Shown: positions 16,069-23,979 of the stretch, piece by piece
Layout: each line of letters opens with the position of its first letter
Numbering within the stretch: position 1 is the stretch's first letter
Source of the DNA: Saprospiraceae bacterium
Lineage (GTDB): Bacteria; Bacteroidota; Bacteroidia; Chitinophagales; Saprospiraceae
DNA: 32,319 bases
Reading direction: 5' to 3'
NCBI GenBank assembly: GCA_022841745.1
Contig: JALHQW010000079.1
Span: 1 to 32,319 of the forward strand
Notes under the pieces: model-generated
The model's database searches: none
The model's input: only the letters and a program-made list of their open reading frames with translations
Told to the model about the DNA's origin: nothing
Position numbers and translations under genes: made by a program

Positions 16069-17169
16069 ATGCTCGAAAATTGGCTGCGACCAATCAATAT
16101 AGAGAACGTGGTGGAAACACCGCTCGACTCGGCCCAGTTTGGCGAAAGGATAAAAAGGTATGAAAAGGAAATGCCCTCGCTCCAAGCCGTGCGGTTGGCC
16201 ATAGTGGGCGTCGGCGAAGCATCGGCAGATGCTGTGCGCAAGGTGCTCTATCGGCTGAGTTTCCCCTTCGGAAAATTGGAGGCTGCCGACCTCGGCAACC
16301 TTCGCAAAGACGACAGCGCCTTCGTGCTACCACTGCTGCAAGAACTGATGGACAGTAAAATTTGCCCCGTCATCATCGGCAGCCTTCCCAAGCTAGCGCA
16401 AGTGCAGTTCAAGGCGCATTTCGCCTGCCAGCCTTCGGTGAACATCGTAGCGGTGGACGAGCGGGTACCCTTCCACCCTCGCCTTGGCGAGCTTGACGGC
16501 AACTACCTCAACCCCGTGATGAACGGCAAGACCCGCCCCTTCCATTTCGGCATCGTTGGCTGCCAATCCCACTTCGTGGACGACGAGACCTTCCAAGCAC
16601 TGGAAGGCATCAATGCCGACGCCGTGCGGCTCGGAAAGGCCAGGGCCAACCTCGCTGAAATCGAACCTATCATGCGGGACGCCGATATGGTTTGCTTCCA
16701 CTTGGCTGCACTGAAAAGCGCCGAAGCACCCGGCGTGGCCACCCCCTCGCCTAGTGGTTTCACCTGCGAAGAGGCCTGCCAGCTAAGCCGCTACGCCGGC
16801 ATGAACGACAAACTGACCTCCATCGGCTTTTACGGCTTCGAAGCCGATCTCGACGATTTTGGTCGTTCGGCACAAGTGATGTCCCAATTGTTATGGTACT
16901 TTTTCGATGGGTTCAGCAACCGCAGGAGCGACTTCCCAGCCTCTATGGACGGCTTGACGGAATACATCGTGGACTTCAAGGGCCACGACCACCCTTTCAC
17001 TTTCTGGAAGAGCAACAAAACAGGCCGGTGGTGGATACAAGTGCCAGTCAAACCCAAGAAAAAGCACCAAAGGCACAGGCTCATCCCATGCTCGTACAAC
17101 GATTATTTGATGGCCTCAAAAGGCGAGCTACCCGACAGAATTTCAAACGCTTTTGGCCGTTTTGCCTAA
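16069..17169 (+). CDS. Formimidoylglutamase/arginase-fold protein lacking metal-binding motifs
   Basis: The 366-residue protein follows the Bacteroidota formimidoylglutamase-like family along its length: start ENWLRPINIENVVETP, middle VRLAIVGVGEASADAVRKVLY and FGIVGCQSHFVDDETFQAL, and a C-terminal block (SGFTCEEACQLSRYAGMND, GRWWIQVP, IPCSYNDYLMAS). Active ureohydrolases bind two Mn2+ through GGxHD, DAHxD and SxDxDxxDP motifs. Here the first is replaced by IIGSLPK, the second by VAVDERVPF and the third by VCFHLAALKSAEAP. The metal site therefore seems lost and the protein is probably not a hydrolase of that type. A degenerate but conserved structural role is likely; this is inference. No histidine-degradation genes are nearby. 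Confidence 0.8.
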   Translation: MLENWLRPINIENVVETPLDSAQFGERIKRYEKEMPSLQAVRLAIVGVGEASADAVRKVLYRLSFPFGKLEAADLGNLRKDDSAFVLPLLQELMDSKICPVIIGSLPKLAQVQFKAHFACQPSVNIVAVDERVPFHPRLGELDGNYLNPVMNGKTRPFHFGIVGCQSHFVDDETFQALEGINADAVRLGKARANLAEIEPIMRDADMVCFHLAALKSAEAPGVATPSPSGFTCEEACQLSRYAGMNDKLTSIGFYGFEADLDDFGRSAQVMSQLLWYFFDGFSNRRSDFPASMDGLTEYIVDFKGHDHPFTFWKSNKTGRWWIQVPVKPKKKHQRHRLIPCSYNDYLMASKGELPDRISNAFGRFA

Positions 17170-17229
17170 AACCCCGTAAACAGCAGAGCAGTTGTTAACC
17201 TGTGTTTTGAAAAAAAATGACAAACACCT

Positions 17230-17258
17230 TTGGTTATTGGTGAAGATAACCGATTTTT
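17230..17258 (+). terminator. Terminator after the ureohydrolase-like gene
   Basis: TTGGTTAT (17230-17237) pairs with ATAACCGA (17246-17253), an 8-bp stem with one G-T pair and an 8-nt loop, followed by TTTTT. Confidence 0.65.
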
Positions 17259-17589
17259 GCGTCAATACATCCTATTCAATCATCGATTTCCTACCCTATT
17301 TCATAGCGCTCACTACATCACGAGACCTCGAAAAAGAACAACTTTGCTGTTCAACACATTATTAATTTTGTGAGAAAATTAAACAAAATCCATTGACTTA
17401 AGGGACGAAGAGAAACAGATTACACTTCAGTAGCCACCAAAGGAGTAGGGACTGCAAGGTGTTGGCTTTGGCCAGCATTTCCCAAAACAACCATGGCTTC
17501 TGGGCAGTTGGCAGTGCTGACCTGATTTTTGGAAAATGCATTTGGCCACTTGTATTTGATTGACCGCTTTGCGGCTAGCGATTCAAACT
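17259..17589 (+). other. Long spacer before the PD40/OmpA-like gene
   Basis: No gene is visible here. A TAATTTTG at 17363-17370 fits the -7 consensus, but its nearest upstream TTG (17344-17346) is only 16 nt away. If it is used, the leader is about 210 nt. A short hairpin CCGC-TTT-GCGG lies shortly before the start codon (about 17564-17574). Nothing here matches a riboswitch that I know. Confidence 0.4.
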
Positions 17590-19698
17590 ATGAGTATTAG
17601 ATTACTAACTTTCCCATTGTTCGTTCTGGCTATTTCCAGTTGTACACAACGAGGCCAGCTCTTTAAGAAAAACCTTCCTGAGACAACCGTCGCACCCATT
17701 AGCCAGGCCTCCGTCCTCGCATACTTGGAGCCATCCCCATCCGTCACGGAAGCTGCCAGGTCTTCGTCCAAAATCAAAAAGCTTGGCACCAATATCAATA
17801 CCCCTTACTCCGATTATGCCCCATTTCGCTATGGTGAGCGCCTGTACTTTACAACAACAAAGCTGGATGCAAATGGCAATCCAAGCGTTGACAACGTCTT
17901 GTCCTCCTTGTTGACTGGAACGCCAATAAGCTGGACAGAAAACGCTGAGAAGCCGGGAGAACACACAGCCCATACCGCACTGACCGCCGACAACAGGCGA
18001 ATCTATTATACCATCTGCAAGGAAGAGAAGTCAGGAAAGCAAGAATGCGAGATACTCACCCGTGAACGGGCATTTGAAGGGTATTGGCTGCCCTCCAAAA
18101 GGCTCAAAGGGATCAACATGGATGGTTTCAACTCCACGCACCCAAGCATTGGTTTCGATTTTACCCTTCGGAAAGAAGTGCTCTATTTCGCCTCTGACCG
18201 CCCCGGTGGAAAAGGTGGTTTCGATATCTGGTGCAGCCCCATAGAAGCGAATGGGGTGCATGGCACACCATTCCCACTTCCAACCAATACGGAAAAGGAT
18301 GATGTGACTCCCTTCTTCTACCAGCAAGGGCAGGTACTATTTTTCAGCTCCAACAGGCAGGAAGAAAACAGCTTTGACATTTACAGGGTCGAGAAGAAAA
18401 ACAAGACCTGGGGTGAGGTAGAAGCACTCAATAGCCTTTTCAACAGCCCCTACAATGAACTGTATTTTACTTGCCACCAGCGTTCGGGCAAGTCGTACTT
18501 CTGCTCGGACAGGCCCGGCTGCATTTCGGCCGACTCGACCAAGCCCTGTATCGGCTATGATATTTTTGAAGGCCCGCTCCCAATTGAACTACAAATAGAA
18601 GTGTTGCTCGCCAATGGCGATGCCATATTGGAAGATGCTACAATTAGCCTCATAGATATGGAAACGGGCATTGCCTTGGAACCGGAGCAAGATTCAAAGC
18701 GCCATTTTTTTCTCCAACCCGGCAAAAAATACCGAGCCAAAGTGGAAGCTTCGGGCTATTCCACTGAGTCGCTGGACATAGAGCCGTCGGCCGCCAATGT
18801 CCTGTCTGTTTTCAAAAAGCAGGTTCGCCTCCGCCAAAACGCAAAGTTGATCATCCATGCCTATAATGCATTGGACAGCCTTCCGCTGGGCGGAACGGGC
18901 TTTGTGATTACGAGCGGCAATGGCAGCAGACAACTCGCTCATCAAAATGGCGAGAATGACAATTCCTACGGTTTTATGATCACCTTTGGCGATGATTCCA
19001 AGTTGGAGGTAAGCAAGCCGGGCTTCAATCCTACCATCGTCAATTTCGATGCAATGACGGCTGTAGGCCCATCGGCAGTGATGGACATGAATGTTTACCT
19101 TAAGCCCTTCTCCGCCCTCCCCATCTCGCTTTATTTCGACAACGACCAGCCACGGTGGATGGAGTCTTCCATAGAAACGGAAACCAGAATGGGCTATGAG
19201 CAACTGTTGCTACAATACATGGAGCGAAAATCCTTCTTCGTGGAGCGCTACTCGGAAGGGTTGGCACAAGACCTCTATGAAGCAAATAGACAACAAGTGT
19301 TGGCCTTTTTTGACGAGGAAGTACAAGCTGGCCTACAAGAATTGAACGAGTTATGCGGCGAGATTGAGCCTTACCTGAAAAAGGGCTATCAACTCGAAAT
19401 ACTCGCCGAAGGCCAGGCAAGCCCGCTCGCTGCTGCCGACTACAACCAACGGCTGACCGCTCGCCGTGTGAGTTCCATCAGGAACTACATGAAAACGTGG
19501 CGAAAAGGTGCCCTAAAGCCCTACCTATACAGTGGAAAACTGCTCATAACCAGTAGCTTCTTGGAAGCCAGCCAACCCGTTTCAGTAGAATCCACCAACC
19601 AAGCTATTGATAGAAAGGTGGTCGAGTTCAGCCCTGCGGCATCTAAAATGCGCCGGATAATCATACGTGATGTCAGGTTAAAGGGCAATAAAGTATAA
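17590..19698 (+). CDS. Lipoprotein with PD40 (WD40-like) repeats and a C-terminal OmpA-like domain
   Basis: The ATG at 17590 gives a lipoprotein signal (MSIRLLTFPLFVLAISSC, Cys18), so I preferred it to the upstream start at 17560. Residues about 50-330 form a beta-propeller-like region with PD40 signatures: LYFASDRPGGKGGFDIW, VLFFSSNRQEENSFDIYRV, SYFCSDRPG. Two beta-sandwich-like modules follow (about 335-520). The C-terminal part (about 520-702) contains FDNDQP, then a long helix, then YQLEILAEGQASPLAAADYN followed by LTARRVSSIRNYM. This is the peptidoglycan-binding OmpA-like pattern with a large insert. The layout resembles PorE-type components linked to the type IX secretion system and other envelope scaffolds. 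It is probably anchored at the outer membrane. The insert of about 80 residues inside the OmpA-like domain is unusual. Confidence 0.85.
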   Translation: MSIRLLTFPLFVLAISSCTQRGQLFKKNLPETTVAPISQASVLAYLEPSPSVTEAARSSSKIKKLGTNINTPYSDYAPFRYGERLYFTTTKLDANGNPSVDNVLSSLLTGTPISWTENAEKPGEHTAHTALTADNRRIYYTICKEEKSGKQECEILTRERAFEGYWLPSKRLKGINMDGFNSTHPSIGFDFTLRKEVLYFASDRPGGKGGFDIWCSPIEANGVHGTPFPLPTNTEKDDVTPFFYQQGQVLFFSSNRQEENSFDIYRVEKKNKTWGEVEALNSLFNSPYNELYFTCHQRSGKSYFCSDRPGCISADSTKPCIGYDIFEGPLPIELQIEVLLANGDAILEDATISLIDMETGIALEPEQDSKRHFFLQPGKKYRAKVEASGYSTESLDIEPSAANVLSVFKKQVRLRQNAKLIIHAYNALDSLPLGGTGFVITSGNGSRQLAHQNGENDNSYGFMITFGDDSKLEVSKPGFNPTIVNFDAMTAVGPSAVMDMNVYLKPFSALPISLYFDNDQPRWMESSIETETRMGYEQLLLQYMERKSFFVERYSEGLAQDLYEANRQQVLAFFDEEVQAGLQELNELCGEIEPYLKKGYQLEILAEGQASPLAAADYNQRLTARRVSSIRNYMKTWRKGALKPYLYSGKLLITSSFLEASQPVSVESTNQAIDRKVVEFSPAASKMRRIIIRDVRLKGNKV

Positions 19699-19753
19699 CA
19701 TGTCTTAGGGTTCGCGGTGGCGAGAACGCAAGCTTTCGAGTAACTACTTAGTT

Positions 19754-19931
19754 CTACAGTCAATGGTTCGTGAAGTTTTCGGGTTTTAGGGTTATAAAGC
19801 TGCCGCCTAATAACTGTTTTTGAAATCGTTGATTAGTTTTTTTAACCCTTTCAAAAATGATTTGTGGTTAGGTTTTGCCCCCAAACCCTAAAACCCCAGA
19901 ACCTTAGAACTTCATGAACCATTGACAGTAG
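19754..19931. repeat. Dispersed palindromic intergenic repeat, copy B
   Basis: The ends form inverted repeats: the left end CTACAGTCAATGGTTCGTGA (from 19754) matches the reverse complement of the right end up to 19931 with two mismatches over 24 bp. The inside is homologous to 9108-9264. The rest of the 426-bp spacer (19932-20124) is A/T-rich and I see no gene or clear promoter in it. Confidence 0.85.
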
Positions 19932-20124
19932 TACGCCTTTTTTAAATGGTGAAAACGAAAGGGTTTTGAAAATTTCACGCCTCATTTCGAGAGGGAACTA
20001 CATCAGTTAAAATATCCCACTCCCATTTTTTTGAAGTAAGGCAACTAATGTGGAAAGGCAACCATCCTTTGACAAACTATGGCTGGCTTGCCAACGGTAT
20101 GCCGCCTGCCTAAATCCTTATTTC

Positions 20125-21003
20125 ATGTTGAAAAAACTTTTACTTCCAGCCCTACTATTACTCGCTTGCCTCACTACAAAAGCGCAAGCAACCGCGGGAG
20201 AGGAGCATACCGCCATCATTGCAGTCATACAAAGAATGTTTGACGCCATGCGTGCAGGTGACAGCACAGCTTTGCGCTCCACTTTCGATGCCTCGGCAAG
20301 GCTGCAAACTGCTTTTACCAACAAAGAAGGGAAACCTATGCTCTCTAATGAAAACATGGACGAGTTCGCCCGGGCTGTGGGCACTCCCCACGAGGAAGTC
20401 TATGACGAACGTATCTGGAGCTATGACGTGCGCATTGATGGGCGGCTGGCCAGCGCTTGGACGGAATACAGTTTTTTCTTGGGCGACAAGCTATCGCATT
20501 GCGGCGTGAACGCCTTCCAACTTTTTAAGGGAGAAAATGGCTGGAAAATCACCCAAATCACAGACACCCGCCGCCGAGACAATTGCCAGACTGAGCCGAA
20601 TGCAGACCTTGGAGCCATCAACCAACTCATGGATGCTTGGCACCATGCCGCTGCCGTGGCTGATGAAGAAAAATTCTATGGGAGCATGACCCCTGATGGC
20701 ATCTACCTTGGTACCGATGCCAGCGAGCGGTGGCTACGTGACGAGATGAAGGAATGGTCGAAGAAATACTTTGAACGGGAAAGCGCTTGGGCATTTACTG
20801 CCCACGATCGCCAAGTTTACCTTTCTCAAAATGGTCAAATAGCTTGGTTTGAAGAACTGCTGGATACTTGGATGGGGCCATGCCGGGGGAGCGGAGTGCT
20901 TCAAAAAACTGCGGATGGTTGGAAGATACGGCACTACAACCTCGCCGTGGCTGTAGCGAATGATGTGGTTAACGAATACATCAAACTGCTGCCCAAAAAG
21001 TAG
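20125..21003 (+). CDS. Exported protein with two NTF2-like (SnoaL) domains
   Basis: The ATG at 20125 starts a signal peptide (MLKKLLLPALLLLACLTTKA, cleavage near Ala-Gln at 20-22). The longer frame from 20050 has no signal and was rejected. Residues about 25-165 form an NTF2-like domain of the lumazine-binding/SnoaL type: IIAVIQRMFDAMRAGDSTAL, then ASAWTEYSFFLGDKLSHCGV and FQLFKGENGWKITQITDTRR. Residues about 170-290 are a second, SnoaL_3-like domain: FYGSMTPDGIYLGTDASERW, AWFEELLDTW and LQKTADGWKIRHYNLAVAV. The 292-residue protein is probably periplasmic. The ligand or reaction is unknown. In Bacteroidota the two kinds of domain are more often found as separate proteins. Confidence 0.82.
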   Translation: MLKKLLLPALLLLACLTTKAQATAGEEHTAIIAVIQRMFDAMRAGDSTALRSTFDASARLQTAFTNKEGKPMLSNENMDEFARAVGTPHEEVYDERIWSYDVRIDGRLASAWTEYSFFLGDKLSHCGVNAFQLFKGENGWKITQITDTRRRDNCQTEPNADLGAINQLMDAWHHAAAVADEEKFYGSMTPDGIYLGTDASERWLRDEMKEWSKKYFERESAWAFTAHDRQVYLSQNGQIAWFEELLDTWMGPCRGSGVLQKTADGWKIRHYNLAVAVANDVVNEYIKLLPKK

Positions 21004-21007
21004 TAAA

Positions 21008-21034
21008 ACAAAAAAAGGGTAGCCGAAGCTACCC
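21008..21034 (-). terminator. Terminator of the sulfur cluster
   Basis: GGGTAGC and GCTACCC form a perfect 7-bp stem with a 4-nt loop (21017-21034). On the minus strand it is followed by TTTTTTTG (21016-21008). It lies about 160 bp after the dioxygenase stop codon and also directly after the gene on the plus strand. Confidence 0.85.
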
Positions 21035-21197
21035 TGAATAACCCTAAAAAACCAAATGAAAACAATTTATCTTAGTAGGCAATGCCTATTTTTCTTCGTT
21101 TTGAAGCGACTGCAAAGTTGAGAAAAATTCCACGTATAAACAAGCAAAAGCAAAATTTTGTTGACAAACGGGAATTTTTTGGTGTTGAATAGAATTT

Positions 21198-22640
21198 TCA
21201 TACGCCAACCTCTTTCGCCTTTTGCTTTTTCAAAGCATTTGGACAAACATAATCCGTCATCTCAAACTTGCCAGATTCATTTATGGCCTTGAACCCGCCC
21301 TTTACGTCCACCACGTTTTCAAAGCCCCGTGCCTTCAGAATGGAAGCCGCTATCATGCTGCGGTAACCACCAGCACAGTGTACGAAGTACTTCTTCTGGC
21401 GGTCTAGGTCACCCATGTAGTCATTGATAAAATCAAGCGGCACAGTTTCCACGTCTTTAATGTGCTCGGCAGCAAACTCGCTTGGCTTGCGTACGTCTAA
21501 AACATGGTCAGGGCCATATTGTTCAACCGCAGCTTTAAATTCATCGGCAGTGATGGACTCAATGGTGTCCACTTCCATGCCCGCAGCTTTCCAAGCGGCT
21601 ATTCCACCTTCGAGATAGCCCACCACATTGTCAAAGCCGACCCGGCTGAGGCGGGTGATGGCCTCTTCGGCTTGGCCTTCCGGTACGATGAGCGCCAGCG
21701 GTTGATTCACATCAGCCACGAGTGCGCCCACCCAAGGGGCGAATTGGCCGCCAAGCCCAATGAAAATCGAGTTGGGGATAAAGCCCTGATGAAACTCACC
21801 TTCCGTGCGTACATCGAGCATGAGCGCCCCTGTAGCGTTTACCGCCTCTTCGAATGCCCGTGGAGATAGGGCTTGGGCACCCCGCTTCATCACCTCATCG
21901 AAACTGGTATAGCCTTCCTTGTTGAGTCGCACGTTTTCGGGAAAATATTTCGGTGGGGCCAATAAGCCGTCCGTCACTTCAAAGACGAACTCGGCCTTGG
22001 TCATGTCGCTGCGCAATGCGTAATTGGTGGCCTTCTGCGCCCCGATGGTTGAGACGGTTTCTTTTGACATGTTCTTGCCACACGCCGAGCCAGCGCCGTG
22101 CGCCGGATAGACCGTTACCTCGTCGGGAAGGGTCATCAATTTGTTGCGCAAGCTGTCAAAAAGATGGCCAGCGAGGTCGGCCATGGTCATGTCTGATTTT
22201 TGGGCGAGGTCAGGGCGTCCCACATCTCCGATGAAGAGCGTATCGCCCGTGAAGACAGCATTTTCTTTACCGTTTTCATCCAAAAGCAGGTAGCAGGTAC
22301 TCTCCATCGTGTGGCCGGGGGTATGAAGCACTTTTATGGTAAGGCTGCCCAATTTCAACACCTCGCCGTCGGTTGCAATATGTGCCTCAAAACCCGTCTT
22401 TGCATTGGGGCCATAGACGATGGTAGCGCCTGTTTTCTTGGCTAAGTCCAAGTGGCCAGAGACGAAGTCGGCGTGGAAGTGGGTTTCCAGCACGTACTTG
22501 ATGGTCGCACCGTCCTCTTCTGCACGGTCGAGGTAGGGCTGTACCTCCCGAAGCGGGTCAATAATGGCCGCTTCGCCGTTGCTTTCGATATAATAGGCGC
22601 CTTGTGCAAGGCAGCCGGTATAAATTTGTTCGATTTTCAT
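21198..22640 (-). CDS. CstB-like persulfide dioxygenase with two rhodanese domains
   Basis: The N-terminal 240 residues are an ETHE1-type metallo-beta-lactamase-fold domain: THFHADFVSGH (His54, His56, Asp58, His63), HTPGH (His110), FTGDTLFIGDVGRPD (Asp133) and YPAHGAGSACGK (His181). ETHE1 oxidises glutathione persulfide to sulfite with an iron held by two His and one Asp. Residues about 262-357 are a rhodanese domain whose catalytic Cys loop is replaced by VPEGQAEEA. Residues about 363-465 are a second rhodanese domain with an intact loop HCAGGYRS (Cys422). This order (dioxygenase, degenerate rhodanese, active rhodanese) is that of Staphylococcus aureus CstB, which turns persulfides into thiosulfate. 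The ATG at 22640 begins at the conserved MKIEQIYTG; the longer frame from 22694 overlaps the promoter and was rejected. The protein has 480 residues and is probably cytoplasmic. Confidence 0.93.
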   Translation of the reverse strand: MKIEQIYTGCLAQGAYYIESNGEAAIIDPLREVQPYLDRAEEDGATIKYVLETHFHADFVSGHLDLAKKTGATIVYGPNAKTGFEAHIATDGEVLKLGSLTIKVLHTPGHTMESTCYLLLDENGKENAVFTGDTLFIGDVGRPDLAQKSDMTMADLAGHLFDSLRNKLMTLPDEVTVYPAHGAGSACGKNMSKETVSTIGAQKATNYALRSDMTKAEFVFEVTDGLLAPPKYFPENVRLNKEGYTSFDEVMKRGAQALSPRAFEEAVNATGALMLDVRTEGEFHQGFIPNSIFIGLGGQFAPWVGALVADVNQPLALIVPEGQAEEAITRLSRVGFDNVVGYLEGGIAAWKAAGMEVDTIESITADEFKAAVEQYGPDHVLDVRKPSEFAAEHIKDVETVPLDFINDYMGDLDRQKKYFVHCAGGYRSMIAASILKARGFENVVDVKGGFKAINESGKFEMTDYVCPNALKKQKAKEVGV

Positions 22641-22670
22641 GTTCACCAATTTTTGATTAAAAGACAGTGC

Positions 22671-22678
22671 AAAGGTGA
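22671..22678 (-). promoter_or_regulatory. Candidate -7 box of the persulfide dioxygenase gene
   Basis: On the minus strand CACCTTTG differs from TAnnTTTG at one fixed position. It overlaps the first Crp-like palindrome. No -33 TTG is found at the standard distance, which would suit a promoter that needs an activator. Confidence 0.4.
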
Positions 22679-22689
22679 CAAAAATCACC
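22674..22689. promoter_or_regulatory. Crp-like operator 1 before the persulfide dioxygenase gene
   Basis: GGTGACAAAAATCACC is a perfect GGTGA-N6-TCACC palindrome, close to the Crp/Fnr type consensus TGTGA-N6-TCACA. It overlaps the candidate -7 box, so binding here would be expected to block transcription. Confidence 0.6.
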
Positions 22690-22699
22690 CCCACCCGTC

Positions 22700-22715
22700 A
22701 GCGACAATTGTCACA
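22700..22715. promoter_or_regulatory. Crp-like operator 2 before the persulfide dioxygenase gene
   Basis: AGCGACAATTGTCACA has a perfect TCACA half, an imperfect AGCGA half and a self-complementary core GACAATTGTC. Its centre is 26 bp upstream of operator 1 and about 43 bp upstream of the predicted transcript start, a position usual for activation. Confidence 0.6.
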
Positions 22716-22772
22716 AAGAAGCAATTAGGCAGAACGTTGGCATGGTTTCGAACCCTGCCGACGTTGCAGTGC

Positions 22773-23396
22773 TCATTTCAACATCAACTCTATTCTGTTG
22801 CGGTGTGTCTTGATTTTGCCCATGCCCTCTAATTTTTTGAGCAAACGGGTGACCACTTCCCTCGACGTGTTCAGCTCATCGGCCAGTTCTTGGTGGGTGG
22901 CATAGACGTAGCGTTTTTCTTGTAAGGCCGCTTTTTTCTTCAACAATCGCCAAATGCGCTCGTCCATGCGCTGGAAGGCGAGACTGTCCACGGCCTCCAG
23001 CAGGTCTTCGAAGCGGCGCTGGTAGGCTTGGAACACGAAGGTCTTCCACGAAGGGAAAATGCTCATCCAATAGTCCAATTTTTCGACGGGCACCAGCATC
23101 AGTTCCGTGGCGTCTTCTGCTACGGCCCGCACGGAACTGGGGCGGTTTGCGGCGCAACAAGTGAGCGACATGGCACAGGTATCGCCTTTGGTTAGGAAGT
23201 AGAGGAAGGTTTCCTTGCCCTCTTCGTCCTGTCGCATGATGCGCAAGCTGCCGGACAAGATGATGGGAATGGAGCGCACGGGCATGCCAGGGCGCATGAG
23301 TTCCACACCAGCTTCAAGCTTTTTCAAAATGCCCACTTTTTCTATTTCCTCTACCAGTTTCGGTTCAAAATGCAGCGATTGGATGTTTGTTGTCAT
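22773..23396 (-). CDS. Crp/Fnr-family transcriptional regulator with a Cys-Cys pair
   Basis: The 207-residue protein has an N-terminal cyclic-nucleotide-binding-type beta barrel (about 10-115), a long dimer helix (about 118-140), and a C-terminal winged helix whose recognition part is THQELADELNTSREVVTRLL. The barrel has GDTCAMSLTCCAANRPS, giving Cys74, Cys80 and Cys81. The cAMP-binding Arg-Ser pair of Crp is not clear, and the four-Cys iron-sulfur pattern of Fnr is absent. Within a persulfide-oxidation cluster, the cysteines may sense sulfide or persulfide, as paired cysteines do in CstR, SqrR and BigR; this is inference. It lies between the transporter genes and the dioxygenase gene. The likely targets are the three palindromes at 22674, 22700 and 27030. 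Confidence 0.92.
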   Translation of the reverse strand: MTTNIQSLHFEPKLVEEIEKVGILKKLEAGVELMRPGMPVRSIPIILSGSLRIMRQDEEGKETFLYFLTKGDTCAMSLTCCAANRPSSVRAVAEDATELMLVPVEKLDYWMSIFPSWKTFVFQAYQRRFEDLLEAVDSLAFQRMDERIWRLLKKKAALQEKRYVYATHQELADELNTSREVVTRLLKKLEGMGKIKTHRNRIELMLK

Positions 23397-23427
23397 TGGA
23401 AAATGGTCTGATATCGTGTTGAATCAA

Positions 23428-23967
23428 TTAGCTCGGCAGCTTTTCCCGAAATTTGCCATAGACCCAAGTGCCAGCAATGGCACTCAAAATCGTGACAGCA
23501 ACTACCGTGGCACCCGTGCCCAACTGTGCGAAAAGCGGCCCAGGGCAAGCGCCCGTGATGGCCCAGCCAAGGCCGAAAATCAGGCCACCATAAATTTGGC
23601 CCTTGTTGAATTTCTTGTCCTGAAAATCAATGGCTTCGCCATGTACCGTCTTGATGTTCAGTTTCTTAATCAAAAAAATTGAAATGGCGCCTACCACCAC
23701 TGCCGTACCGATGACGCCGTACATGTGGAAGGATTCCAGTCGGAACATTTCCTGGATACGGAACCAAGAAATGACCTCGGCTTTTACCAAGATAATACCG
23801 AATAAAATGCCCGCCACCATGTACTTCAGGTTGTACCAAAGCGGAACTTCCTTCTCGCTGGCGTTCACGCAGTGGGTATCCAATGAACGCACCTCGAAGT
23901 CGCTGTCCTTGTACTCGGGCGAGGTCTTGATGCGCTGTTTTTTTTCCTTATTTTCTGTTTCTGACAT
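23428..23967 (-). CDS. YeeE/YedE-family half transporter (DUF6691-like)
   Basis: The 179-residue protein has a charged N terminus of about 45 residues and then four hydrophobic segments. The conserved motif is AITGACPGPLFAQLGTG near residues 136-152, with a conserved Cys in GACPGP. YeeE/YedE proteins take up thiosulfate or related sulfur compounds; conserved cysteines in the channel take part in transfer. Bacteroidota usually encode the transporter as two half-size proteins, as seen here with the gene at 23980-24543, 12 bp upstream. The N-terminal Cys in LDTHCVNASEK may be an extra sulfur site, but I cannot support that. Confidence 0.9.
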   Translation of the reverse strand: MSETENKEKKQRIKTSPEYKDSDFEVRSLDTHCVNASEKEVPLWYNLKYMVAGILFGIILVKAEVISWFRIQEMFRLESFHMYGVIGTAVVVGAISIFLIKKLNIKTVHGEAIDFQDKKFNKGQIYGGLIFGLGWAITGACPGPLFAQLGTGATVVAVTILSAIAGTWVYGKFREKLPS

Positions 23968-23979
23968 GATTTGCTGATT

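Noticed and set aside
17259-17589. Riboswitch or small RNA in the long spacer
   Set aside because: Only one short hairpin and a weak -7 box are visible; no known conserved structure was recognised.
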